Source of the DNA: Desulforhopalus sp. IMCC35007
GTDB taxonomy: Bacteria > Desulfobacterota > Desulfobulbia > Desulfobulbales > Desulfocapsaceae
Length of the DNA: 34,802 bases
Reading direction: 5' to 3'
Assembly (NCBI RefSeq): GCF_005116575.1
Contig: NZ_SWCN01000040.1
Location: 1-34,802, forward strand
Every line of letters begins with the position of its first letter. Position 1 is the stretch's first letter. Shown piece by piece: positions 1 through 7,808 of the stretch. The position numbers were made by a program, and so were the translations under genes. A model generated the notes under the pieces. That model saw only the letters and a program-made list of their open reading frames with translations, had not been told where the DNA came from and did not search any database.

Positions 1-11
1 CCTCCTTTTTC

Positions 12-106
12 TCGTTACAATAATATATATTGTAACGATGTTTTATGCAAGGAAAATCGTATTATTTAACACATTATTATAGGGTTACTGTATTTTCATC
101 GTTACA
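12..106. repeat. Cluster of TCGTTACA inverted repeats beside the recQ break
   Basis: TCGTTACAATA at 12-22 pairs perfectly with TATTGTAACGA at 28-38 around a 5-base loop. The sequence TGTAACGATG at 31-40 is also the exact reverse complement of CATCGTTACA at 97-106, and a third related copy reads TCGTTACACAAT at 99-110. These lie just outside the last recQ-like codon. They may be the end of a small mobile element or a structured intergenic repeat. No transposase is visible within the window. Confidence 0.5.
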
Positions 107-862
107 CAATTCCGGGAACTCAGGATATATGATTGCTGGTCCGGATAATCTTTTACGCAACCTGTTGATAAGCAGTGCAGGTTTTTCATTATTGCTGCAT
201 GCAGTAACACGCATTTCCAGGTTTGGCCTGTAGAAGCCTGTGTTGATCACATTCTTCTTTTTTATATCAAAAGCTTCAGCCATATCAGCAGAAACTTGAG
301 GCGTCGCTGTTGCTGTCAGGGCAAGCACGCGCTCCACGCAGAGCTCTTTTGCTACCCGGGCAAGTTTTAAATAGTCAGGCCGAAAATTATGTCCCCATGC
401 AGAAATGCAATGGGCTTCATCCACCGCCAATAAACTGAGTTGCTGGCCTTTAATGATACTTAAGAACCGTTCGTTTGACATGCGCTCGGGAGCAACAAAC
501 AGAATTTTAAGCTGCCCTGAACGAATATTGTTAATCGCATTGCGGTAATTCTCCTCATCCAGGCTGGAGTCAAGACGTTCAGCAGCTATGCCCTGTTTCT
601 TTAAGCTGTCAATTTGGTCTTTCATAAGGGCAATTAATGGCGAGATCACAAGGGTCAACCCTGGTAACAGTAAGGCGGGCAGTTGATAGCAAAGACTTTT
701 ACCTGAACCTGTGGGAAAGATGGCGGCGGCACTCTCACCACCAAGCAGTGTGGTTATAACTTCTTCCTGGCCAGAACGAAAAGAATCAAATCCAAAATGA
801 CTTTTGAGCGTTTGGTAGATATCGATTTTGTCTATTTGATCTTTCGTTTGTTGAATTGCCAT
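77..862 (-). pseudogene. recQ: RecQ-type DNA helicase, N-terminal half only (broken gene)
   Basis: The 261-residue product is a superfamily 2 RecQ-type helicase domain: a Q-motif-like start ([15 protein letters not shown]), Walker [16 protein letters not shown], the DEAH box in [18 protein letters not shown] and TATATPQV. It matches RecQ through the linker [11 protein letters not shown] and the start of the second RecA lobe (GPAIIY). The family then continues for several hundred residues with the rest of lobe 2, a zinc-binding region and often HRDC. Here the reading frame departs from the family after GPAIIY (near position 126) and stops about 16 residues later. Motifs V and VI, with the arginine finger, are missing, so the product should not work as a helicase. 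The sequence beyond the break is AT-rich and carries inverted repeats, which suggests an insertion or deletion rather than a point mutation. The identification is firm; the cause of truncation cannot be settled because the window ends here. Confidence 0.75.
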
Positions 863-1586
863 GGCTTTATTGTTTCTTTCTCTTTCAAAATTTTTTCGCT
901 TTTTTCTATAAGAGACGCGTTTCCATCACATGATACCAGACAACCGAAAATTCTAGACGTGCTGGTCTGTATAATTTTTATGTTTGGCTCTCAACTCAAT
1001 AAAAGTCAAGAGTGAACTTTAGAACCCAGTTTATTCTATAATGACGGTATATTATTCTGGCCCAACTTGGTTTTTAGGGAAGGTAGACAAAATTACGGAC
1101 AAGTGCAGTTCGGGGTGGATTATGCGGTTTCGATTGTTTCTCAGCCTGAAATCCTCAAAAATCTTTTATGAATACTTTGGTAAAAATCTCTAGGAGAAAT
1201 CGTAGCTTTGGAAGATTGATATTTGGCTTTTTTCCATGGGTGAGTCAAGCAAAGATTTGCCCTACTCTTGACAATTTTACGACCACAGCTGATGAGTTTA
1301 ATGTGGAGCCAGATGTCTTGTTGGACAAACATTGCTCATGCGTGAGAAAACAGATTTGATCATATCGGGGAAGGGCAAAAATATCCGACGAAGAATTAGA
1401 AATGATAACGCCTGACACAAAAAAAACAAAGGCTCAGAATGGCACAATTCGGGGAGCAGAGTGACTATTTTTTATACCTTTCTCGTCACTACCCACTGGA
1501 TTCCCTTACCTTCTGAGACGACCGCCCGATCCGGCTGAACCCAGCAGCATGCCAAGTCCAACCGGAGAGGAACGTAATAGTAAAAA
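863..1586. other. Gene-free stretch between recQ remnant and riboswitch operon
   Basis: About 720 bases without a convincing gene. Two overlapping opposite-strand frames of 63 codons near 1141-1359 have no good ribosome binding site and resemble no family I know. No tRNA, strong terminator or long repeat was seen. The stretch could be decayed accessory DNA next to the broken recQ. Confidence 0.4.
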
Positions 1587-1961
1587 TTACAGGATATTGC
1601 CAACTGCTGTGATCTGATAAGCGACACGGTGGATATAGCCGTCGCTATCGCGGATTGCCAGCGGTATCCGCAGAAGAATTTGGCTGTTGTAAGTTTCCCA
1701 ACGTACCCCATCAACAGCCCATCCTGCATTGACAGCGTGATTTGAGTTGCTGATGGACGCAAGCGAGACAACTGGAGTTACGTCGATGAGATTACGCCAG
1801 GCTGGCCCGGCCACCACATACAATTCATCATGCTTCCAAGATCCACCGGATCCACGGAAGTCGAAAACCGGATATCCTGACAGGAATACCAAGTCACGAT
1901 TGTAATGGTCTCTCGTACGAAGTTCGTGTGGTGTAGCGATCCCACTAGGCCAAAATGCCAT
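1587..1961 (-). CDS. Unrecognised 124-residue protein, second gene of riboswitch operon
   Basis: The start is taken at ATG 1961 because GGAGG lies 7 bases upstream; the frame is open for 34 more codons, but those overlap the end of the preceding gene. The protein begins MAFWPSGIATPHELRTRD, has no signal peptide or membrane segment, and is rich in aromatic, Gly, Asn and Ser residues (DFRGSGGSWKHDELYVVAGP, SISNSNHAVNAG). The spread of short hydrophobic and polar alternations suggests a compact mostly beta fold. I do not recognise the family. It follows the acidic gene ending at 2035 by 73 bases on the same strand, and no terminator was seen between them, so both are probably transcribed from the riboswitch leader upstream. 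If the leader does sense c-di-GMP, a role in attachment, matrix or surface behaviour is plausible, but nothing in the protein itself shows this. Confidence 0.6.
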   Translation of the reverse strand: MAFWPSGIATPHELRTRDHYNRDLVFLSGYPVFDFRGSGGSWKHDELYVVAGPAWRNLIDVTPVVSLASISNSNHAVNAGWAVDGVRWETYNSQILLRIPLAIRDSDGYIHRVAYQITAVGNIL

Positions 1962-2034
1962 GATTACACCTCCTTTTGTTTGAGTTTTCCATTTCCTGTT
2001 TCCCTTCCAACTCAACCTGCGAGCGAGATATCGC

Positions 2035-2538
2035 TCAATTTTCGGGGATTTTTCCCCCGTCAAACGGCCAAGGCGGCGGTTCAGATGCCCCCATCAGCAC
2101 GTCAAAAGGATCGATGTTCTCTGTCGCCAGAGGTTCACCTGTTCCGCGATCGGCAAAATGTAAGTCTGCAGGCTGTCCATAGAAGCCAGGGGGGTTGTAA
2201 TCTTGTTGCTCAGCCTTGCTTTCTAATATTTCCGGAGCATCAACACCCTCCTCATCACAAAGGTTTCCGCCTGGCAATTCAACTTCTTCGGAGGTCGTAC
2301 TTTCCGTGTCCGTCTCGAAACTTTCGACTCTCGCTGTTTCTGCTTCAGCCATCATTTTGATGAGGTCAGCAGATGATAGAACCGGTGCTGCTGCTGCTTT
2401 GGCTGCAACCGAAATATCGAGATCAGTTGTATTATCGGAGGACTGTGGGCCATCCTCAGGTACCTGAGTACTCGTCTCCTTCACTTCAGACGATAGAACT
2501 TCGTGATCATCTTGTTTTTTCTTCTTTTTCAGTACCAT
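2035..2538 (-). CDS. Acidic, probably disordered 167-residue protein, first gene of riboswitch operon
   Basis: The start is set at ATG 2538, which has AGGAG 7 bases upstream; the frame runs further up to 2670, but that part lacks a better site and would run toward the riboswitch terminator. The product opens with a lysine cluster (MVLKKKKKQDD), followed by about 100 residues dominated by Glu, Asp, Ser and Thr with an Ala-rich stretch (ISVAAKAAAAPVLSSADLI), and ends in a Pro/Gly/aromatic tail (YNPPGFYGQPADLHF, PPPWPFDGG). It has no signal peptide, membrane segment or known domain. Composition points to an intrinsically disordered protein, perhaps a scaffold or partner of the smaller product coded just downstream. 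It is the first gene after a GEMM riboswitch. The function is unknown to me. Confidence 0.6.
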   Translation of the reverse strand: MVLKKKKKQDDHEVLSSEVKETSTQVPEDGPQSSDNTTDLDISVAAKAAAAPVLSSADLIKMMAEAETARVESFETDTESTTSEEVELPGGNLCDEEGVDAPEILESKAEQQDYNPPGFYGQPADLHFADRGTGEPLATENIDPFDVLMGASEPPPWPFDGGKIPEN

Positions 2539-2748
2539 GCCAATCTCCTGTTTGAATGTTTTGTGTTCAATGGCCTGACAATTTAACAACCGGGTTGCAG
2601 TACCTCTTTTTTGATCCAGAAAAGTACGACCCAACTTAAATCTTTTCGCAAAGGTTTTAAGACCTAACACAAAAATACTATCAATAAGACCAACAGCGAC
2701 TGCATATTTGATTGGTTTGCTCTTCTACTCATGTATATGACCTCTGCA

Positions 2749-2850
2749 AAAAACAAAGAGCCGAACTACCTTTTCTCAAGGCAGCTCGGCTATCTGTTGA
2801 GACCCGTTGCTTTCCGTACCTGTCTTTCGGCAGGGTTGGCTTTGTCTTGT
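2749..2850 (-). promoter_or_regulatory. c-di-GMP-I (GEMM) riboswitch with overlapping terminator
   Basis: Read on the minus strand from 2850, the RNA contains GACAAAGCCAACCC, a helix capped by a GAAA tetraloop (CCTG..GAAA..CAGG), then TACGGAAAGCAACGGGTCTC and AGCCGAGCTGCC. This order matches the GEMM/c-di-GMP-I consensus: GCAAACC, GNRA-capped stem, GACGCAAAGCCACGGGTC, AGCCGGGTTGCC. The last block also forms the left arm of a strong hairpin (2791 to about 2760) followed by a T-rich run (TTTGTTTTTT, to 2749). Ligand binding would therefore compete with or promote termination before the gene starting at 2538. A second copy of the same architecture lies at 33414-33510. In my alignment the base equivalent to the discriminating position 20 is G, which favours c-di-GMP over cGAMP. 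Confidence 0.75.
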
Positions 2851-2877
2851 ATAAAATAAATTGATCTTTATATATAA

Positions 2878-2907
2878 AATATATGATAATCTTAAAAGGA
2901 AAGTCAA
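2878..2907 (-). promoter_or_regulatory. Candidate sigma-70 promoter of riboswitch operon
   Basis: On the minus strand TTGACT (2907-2902) and TATATT (2883-2878) are separated by 18 bases. Transcription would start near 2870, just ahead of the riboswitch core. The second riboswitch has an equivalent and stronger promoter, which supports this assignment. Confidence 0.45.
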
Positions 2908-3356
2908 CACTACTGGGTAGTACATGGTTTAATTGTAGGATAACTTAGAATAGCGCAGTTTTTAACAAGCCAGAAACATTCATGTTTAATAAAAATATGC
3001 AAATCAAAAATAAATCTATTTTTTTTGTACAAGATGTAGAAGGTTGTTCCAGGGAAAGTTAAAAAAACGGGAGAGCTATGCTGCTTTCCTGCTAGGACGA
3101 CAATCCTCATGGAAGCCAGTTATACAAAGCCAAGATAAATGTATGTTATATAGGCAACATTTTTTCATTATATCCTGACTTAAACAAGCGTCCCTGATGG
3201 GAGTGTCACGCCATGTTGTTGATCTCAAGCGGTAATTATGTCAAAGGGTTGTAGCTCTGCGACTTTTTTATTGGCCCGAGAAACTATTGAAATAAAATTT
3301 TCCAACCGCCAGGAAGTTTGAGCAACTTGAAGCTTTCAGGAGTTGGGCAGTACAGC
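2908..3356. other. Gene-free AT-rich stretch
   Basis: About 450 bases between the riboswitch promoter and the end of the sigma-54 activator gene. A 66-codon minus-strand frame at 2910-3110 has no ribosome binding site or recognisable content. I see no RNA gene, repeat or strong terminator here. Confidence 0.35.
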
Positions 3357-4838
3357 TCAAGAAAGCATAGCTCCGGATTCTAGCTGCTCGGCCAGATCGA
3401 TATGCTTTTTGACGGTTCTGCGGTCGAGTTTTGTTGTCTGCGCCACTTTTTCGTAGGTACCGTGGATCTGATAGAGATGGAAGCAGTATATGGAAAGCAG
3501 TTGAGTGGCCGAATATTTTCCTTCCATGACATGTTGTTGAAAGTCACTGAGTTTTCCTTGAGTTTCTTTACTTTGTTCCCATGTATAGGTGCGCTTAAGC
3601 AGCATCTGCCTGACGCACTGTTCCAATTCCCGTATATTGCCCGGCCATTGGTAGCCTGCAGGGACATTTTTCCTGATCTGATCGGTGAGTTCTCGGGCAA
3701 GGGATTTTGAACGAAAGCCGAGAATACGCTGTAGCATGGCCGTAAGAATTTCCTTCATTTCTCCGGGATATTCATCGAGTCGCTGTTTCAAAGAGGGGAG
3801 TTCAATAGTGTCCGAACAGAGGCGATAATAAAAATCGTCCCTGAACTTTCCTTCTTGCCGTAGCTTCTGCAGAGGTTGATTGGTGGCCGCTATAACTCTT
3901 CCCTGAAATTTTTCCGTTTCGTGGCTGCCAACCTGGCTGAAAACCCTTTCCTGAATGACTTTGAGGAGTTTTATCTGTACGGTTGTTGAAATTTCTCCGA
4001 TTTCATCGAGAAAAATGGCTCCATGGGGACTGCACCTGGAAAAAACGCCACGATGATTTCCTATGGCACCGGTAAAGGCTCCTTTGCTGTGTCCAAAAAG
4101 CTCCGATTCAATAAGATGCTCAGAATACTGGGAAAGGTTGATGGACAAAAACGTCCGTGCAAAACTGTCGCTGAAACAGCCTGTTTTCTCATTAAAAGGT
4201 ATGTGACCCGAACGGCCAATTGCCGCTGCTGCCATCCCTTTACCTGTCCCTGTTTTACCCAGGATTATTGTGGAAAAATCCTCCATTCTATTCCACAAAA
4301 AATGTTCATAAAGGCTCACATCGTATGTGAAAATATTATTCCATAGGGCCTGTCTGAGCGCTTTTACGGAGGGACTTTTGCCAATAATTCCACTGATAAA
4401 GTAAAAGCCCCTTCTCAGTTGGAAGAAAAAGCTCAGATATTTTAAGGCTTCAGCTTGAGAGAATTCATACTCCACCAGTAAACCAATCAGGTCCCTTGCA
4501 AATTTTACCTCGATGGGTTGGTCTCCGTTTTGTATCTGCTGGGTGATATGGTCATCATAGGCATTACAAAAAAGATGGAAGGCGTAAAACAATACCCCAT
4601 ATCGAAATAGTATCCGGTCGTCACTGTTGAGCGCCTTACTCTTACCCTTAAATCCGTCTATTCTTTTCTCAACTTCCGTCATCAGTTTTTCAAGAATCGC
4701 CTCATTGCCACTTGTCTGCTCCAATCCTGATATTTCCAGATCAACGAGTTCTCGTTCAAGGCCGAAGGGATTTGCAAACGCCGCCTCTTTTATTTTTCTA
4801 AAAAATTCTCTTTCTTCGATAAGCACAAGCCACCTCAT
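3357..4838 (-). CDS. Sigma-54-dependent transcriptional activator with unfamiliar N-terminal domain
   Basis: This 493-residue protein has a central AAA+ sigma-54 activation domain: Walker A GKTGTGKG (194-201), the sigma-54 contact loop GAFTGA (253-258), Walker B GAIFLDEIGE, the arginine-finger region FRDDFYYRL and WPGNIRELE. The C-terminus has a Fis-like helix-turn-helix (YEKVAQTTKLDRRTVKKHI). The first 150 residues or so are neither a receiver nor an obvious GAF, PAS or V4R domain; they look all-helical, with an aromatic-rich segment (LFRYGVLFYAFHLFCNAYDD) and FFFQLRRGFYFISG. The sensed signal is therefore unknown. The gene diverges from an operon that carries a -24/-12 promoter and paired upstream palindromes, so that operon is its likely target. 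No strong ribosome binding site precedes ATG 4838; a GTG four codons later is an alternative. Confidence 0.9.
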   Translation of the reverse strand: MRWLVLIEEREFFRKIKEAAFANPFGLERELVDLEISGLEQTSGNEAILEKLMTEVEKRIDGFKGKSKALNSDDRILFRYGVLFYAFHLFCNAYDDHITQQIQNGDQPIEVKFARDLIGLLVEYEFSQAEALKYLSFFFQLRRGFYFISGIIGKSPSVKALRQALWNNIFTYDVSLYEHFLWNRMEDFSTIILGKTGTGKGMAAAAIGRSGHIPFNEKTGCFSDSFARTFLSINLSQYSEHLIESELFGHSKGAFTGAIGNHRGVFSRCSPHGAIFLDEIGEISTTVQIKLLKVIQERVFSQVGSHETEKFQGRVIAATNQPLQKLRQEGKFRDDFYYRLCSDTIELPSLKQRLDEYPGEMKEILTAMLQRILGFRSKSLARELTDQIRKNVPAGYQWPGNIRELEQCVRQMLLKRTYTWEQSKETQGKLSDFQQHVMEGKYSATQLLSIYCFHLYQIHGTYEKVAQTTKLDRRTVKKHIDLAEQLESGAMLS

Positions 4839-5017
4839 TCATAAAATGTACAGTTTTGAAGAGTAAAACTGCTCAAGTGAAAATTTCAAAATGGATAAGA
4901 AAAGAAAATATATAACGTAAAAATAAATAGTTAAACTTTGTTGTGTTGCACGAACTGTTTTCTCACTATCTTGCTTAATCCATTATTGCACGAGTTTTGT
5001 CTCAATTGTTAATCATT

Positions 5018-5051
5018 AAATGTACATTTAGTATACATAAAATGTGCATTT
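5018..5051. promoter_or_regulatory. Paired palindromes, candidate enhancer sites for the sigma-54 activator
   Basis: AAATGTACATTT at 5018-5029 is a perfect palindrome. AAATGTGCATTT at 5040-5051 differs from it at one base. Their centres are 22 bp apart, about two helical turns, with GTATAC between them, so dimers would bind the same DNA face. They lie about 85-115 bp upstream of the -24 element, a normal distance for sigma-54 enhancers. A partial copy (AAATGTACAGTTT) lies near 4844, next to the activator start. Confidence 0.6.
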
Positions 5052-5132
5052 GTGGAAATGTCTTAGGTGAGTGCTCTGGCCTCATATTTGTAATGTTCTG
5101 ATATTAATACATATAAAATAAAATAAATGATA

Positions 5133-5149
5133 TGGCACGGCCCCTGCTT
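5133..5149 (+). promoter_or_regulatory. Sigma-54 (-24/-12) promoter
   Basis: The sequence TGGCACGGCCCCTGCTT has the GG and GC dinucleotides exactly 12 bp apart and TGGCACG in the -24 element, matching the RpoN consensus TGGCACG-N4-TTGC. It lies about 80 bp before the repeat-protein gene starting at 5232 and downstream of the paired palindromes. Confidence 0.8.
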
Positions 5150-5231
5150 TAGAAGACGGTAATCAGCCAAACAACAAGAATAAGCTGATACCCAATGAAG
5201 AAATCATTCTAAAACAGGAAAGGAGAACATT

Positions 5232-6215
5232 ATGAAATTTCTAAAAACTCTTCGTGCAGTCATTGTTGCAGCACTTCTACTTTGCGCCCCTCCTTGCTTT
5301 GCAGGAAATATTGGAAATGCCAGCGGAGACGCAAGCGCAGATATGTCCGGCTCTGCTCTTATGCTCAGCTCAGCTGCGGCATGCCTCTCCGGAGCCAGTG
5401 TGTATCTCAGTGCAGATGCTGTATTAACCCTCGGCAAACCAATCGCTTCAACTATTCTCGATGCAGCTGAAGTATCAGGTGATGCCATGGTCTTTTCGGC
5501 AGATGTTCTGACCGACGGCATCATTTCAACAGGCCAGCTCAGTGCTGATCTGACCCGTGCAGGAGTTGACTTTTCTGCCGATTCCGCCACCTTTGTTGCA
5601 ACTGCAGCTCTTGCAGGAATCTATATTTCAACTGATACGGCTGAAATGTTTCTCTCCCAGGCCGTGAACATTGCTGCTGCAAGTGGAAGGTTGAGTGGAG
5701 AAACCGCTGAACTTGCCATGGCCCTTGGAGCCGCTGGTGTTGAAATGAGTGCAGACAGTGCCGTGCTTGTGAAAAATGCGGGAAAAGCAGGAATTCAGAT
5801 GAGTGAGGAGACTGCCGAAGCCTTTATTAACAGTTCATTAAAGATTGCCGCCGAATGCATTGAGTCTGCCCAGATAGTGGAACGATATGTCCTCATGACC
5901 GCAGCGGAAGCAAACCAGATGTTACAGGAAGCAAGCCTTGATGCCGTAAAGGCGACAATACAGGGTGGGAAAAAGACCTACACCTTCACTGTGGAGACAG
6001 CAACACACCTGAAAAGTCTTGGGATAGACAGTGCAAAATATGCAAAAGATCTCAGCGTGAGAGCAGCCAACACCACAGTAACAACGGTTACACATTCAAT
6101 ACAGGGAGCAAGTGACGCGATTGTTGTTGTCATTAACACAGGCTCTGGCCTCGTCGTCACCTCCCTTGATTCTCTGACTGAAACCGTTTCCGAAACCACA
6201 GCTAAAATCAAATAA
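5232..6215 (+). CDS. Exported protein with degenerate AG-x-x-x-S repeats
   Basis: This 327-residue protein starts at ATG 5232 behind AGGAAAGGAG. It has a clear signal peptide (MKFLKTLRAVIVAALLLCA, then PPCFAG), with cleavage likely near residue 24; the Cys in PPCFAG is not a clear lipobox. The mature part is rich in Ala, Ser, Gly, Thr and Asp. Between about residues 110 and 205 it carries imperfect repeats with the core AG(I/V)xxSxD(S/T)A: AGVDFSADSA, AGIYISTDTA, AGVEMSADSA, AGIQMSEETA. The spacing is about 18-25 residues, compatible with stacked short helices. The C-terminal third is Thr/Val-rich (NTTVTTVTHSIQG, TETVSETTAK). I recognise no family. It is the first gene of a sigma-54-driven operon and its stop overlaps the next ATG by one base. 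A periplasmic or surface structural role is inferred. Confidence 0.85.
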   Translation: MKFLKTLRAVIVAALLLCAPPCFAGNIGNASGDASADMSGSALMLSSAAACLSGASVYLSADAVLTLGKPIASTILDAAEVSGDAMVFSADVLTDGIISTGQLSADLTRAGVDFSADSATFVATAALAGIYISTDTAEMFLSQAVNIAAASGRLSGETAELAMALGAAGVEMSADSAVLVKNAGKAGIQMSEETAEAFINSSLKIAAECIESAQIVERYVLMTAAEANQMLQEASLDAVKATIQGGKKTYTFTVETATHLKSLGIDSAKYAKDLSVRAANTTVTTVTHSIQGASDAIVVVINTGSGLVVTSLDSLTETVSETTAKIK

Positions 6216-6226
6216 TGAGGTCTGCC

Positions 6227-7354
6227 ATGAAAACATTGAACCAGATTGTAACGATGACCATCGTTCTTTTCTTTATGATTATTGACCCGGCCTTTGCAAA
6301 AGGCTTCAGCGAACAATCATCCACCGATGATAATGGAAAAGAGAATATGCAGCGCACCAACCTGCTCATCAGCGAGGTCGAAGATTATCTCAGAGAAAAT
6401 GATGCCTATGTTGGGATTATTGCACGAAGGGGTGCTGGAGACCCTGAAACCGGAGTGTCCGACGTTGACAATCTGGACCTTTCGGGAATGGCCCACTGCG
6501 GCTTTGTTGTAAGAAACGGATTTGGCAAAAATTCAAGCTACATAACCTTTAATCTCGTACGTATGAAAGGTGCTAAAACTGTTAATGGAAAAGACTATGA
6601 TCTCAGTGAGCTGCGGGCCTGGACCCTTCCGCATTTCTTTATCGGTTCCTTTGAAAAGGATGCCATTGTCTTTCTGCCGCAAAAGAAAATTCAGCTGAAG
6701 CTCTGGAACCTGCTGCGGGCAAACGGTCAGCTTCAAATTGAGCCAAGAAAAAGATACCTGACAGATTCCTCCGGTAAGCAGCAGCTTGATGAAAACGGCC
6801 AGGCAAAATATGTGACCGACCAGATAATCAGTAACGGTGCGTTCCCTGTGTTTCATAACGCCGAATACAATCTTCTCTCGGACTTTGTTGACGAATCGAG
6901 CCAAAACTGTAATGAGCACCTGCTTAAAACCTACGTCGGATTTCGGGATTACTGGCAACCAACCCTGCCCGGCTATTCCCTGACAGGCACCAATGATTCT
7001 TCCATGGAGAAGATGCTTCAGGAAACGGCAGCAGCCATAAAGGAAAACTATACTCCACGACAAATGGTGCTCTCACGGACAAAATCTACCTTTGCCTTCG
7101 TTCAGAACATACGTTTTGGGGAACGTTACGAAAAATCGCCGACACTCTTTGGCTTTAAAATCAAAAAGGAGAAATTTGAGGTTGTCAGTGTCGATAGCTT
7201 CTGTGAGTCCCAAAATCAAATCTTCCTTGACTGGGCTGACTTTAAAGTCTTCCGCGAAGATTACTCAAAAAACAAAGGATGGTTCATCCGCGACAATGGA
7301 AAGGACTATGTGAAAATAAACAGAATAAGCCATCAAAAAAATGTCGTCATGTAG
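6227..7354 (+). CDS. Exported DUF2145-like protein, possible papain-fold thiol hydrolase
   Basis: The start is set at ATG 6227, six bases after GAGG and directly before a signal peptide (MKTLNQIVTMTIVLFFMIIDPAFAKG); an ATG at 6215 overlapping the previous stop is also possible. The 375-residue product resembles the DUF2145 family: an early segment on solute- or peptide-like recognition (GIIARRG), DLSGMAHCGFVVRNG with His near residue 90, and YNLLSDFVDESSQNCNEHLL with Cys near residue 228. The order His-first then Cys, each in a conserved hydrophobic context, resembles circularly permuted NlpC/P60 (YiiX-type) enzymes. I therefore infer, without proof, a thiol hydrolase acting in the periplasm or envelope. 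It is translationally linked to the repeat protein upstream, which may be its partner or substrate. No U-tract terminator follows; a 12-bp stem-loop lies at 7422-7454. Confidence 0.75.
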   Translation: MKTLNQIVTMTIVLFFMIIDPAFAKGFSEQSSTDDNGKENMQRTNLLISEVEDYLRENDAYVGIIARRGAGDPETGVSDVDNLDLSGMAHCGFVVRNGFGKNSSYITFNLVRMKGAKTVNGKDYDLSELRAWTLPHFFIGSFEKDAIVFLPQKKIQLKLWNLLRANGQLQIEPRKRYLTDSSGKQQLDENGQAKYVTDQIISNGAFPVFHNAEYNLLSDFVDESSQNCNEHLLKTYVGFRDYWQPTLPGYSLTGTNDSSMEKMLQETAAAIKENYTPRQMVLSRTKSTFAFVQNIRFGERYEKSPTLFGFKIKKEKFEVVSVDSFCESQNQIFLDWADFKVFREDYSKNKGWFIRDNGKDYVKINRISHQKNVVM

Positions 7355-7808
7355 CATGACGGATAACAAAGAGGTGGGGGAATCTTGGGTAAAGTATCCC
7401 ATAGAAAGTTTCTGTTGAATTACACCCACAAGATTACAACAGTCTTGTGGGTGTGGACGAAAGAATCGTCGATTTTCGTTTTGAGTTGATATCCAGACAG
7501 TTTATCTATAATAATTCCTGATACAATCAGTTGCCGATGAATACTAACCCGGCTTTCTCATCAATAAAGATTGTCGCAGCTCAAGACACAAGCCATGAAG
7601 CAGGTAAGCGTAGACACCGGTAGTACATTTCCCCAAGTGGCTTGTAACGCTGCACCTGCGGAAAAATCTATTGACCCGAAGGGTGAACTTTTGATGTGAA
7701 ACGAAAAACACACTGTTTTCTGCGATAGTCAATTTTTAAATATGAGATCATGTCGTTGAGTTTGTAATCAAAATGCTCATGAGAAATGCGGGATAAAGGG
7801 AATAACGT
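7355..7808. other. Intergenic stretch with a 12-bp stem-loop
   Basis: About 450 bases with no gene. ACACCCACAAGA (7422-7433) pairs with TCTTGTGGGTGT (7443-7454) across a 9-base loop, but no T-run follows, so it is not a standard intrinsic terminator. It may protect the 3' end of the upstream transcript. No other structure was recognised. Confidence 0.5.

Noticed and set aside
1141-1359. Two opposite 63-codon frames, considered as a transposase remnant
   Set aside because: No transposase motif, ribosome site or terminal repeat could be recognised.
1440-1470. A second sigma-54 promoter (TGGCACAATTC)
   Set aside because: No GC dinucleotide occurs at the required 12-bp distance and no gene follows on that strand.
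2910-3110. A 66-codon minus-strand frame
   Set aside because: No ribosome binding site; AT-rich composition typical of intergenic DNA.
7422-7454. Intrinsic terminator of the DUF2145 operon
   Set aside because: The stem is strong but no T-run follows, so it was recorded only as a stem-loop.
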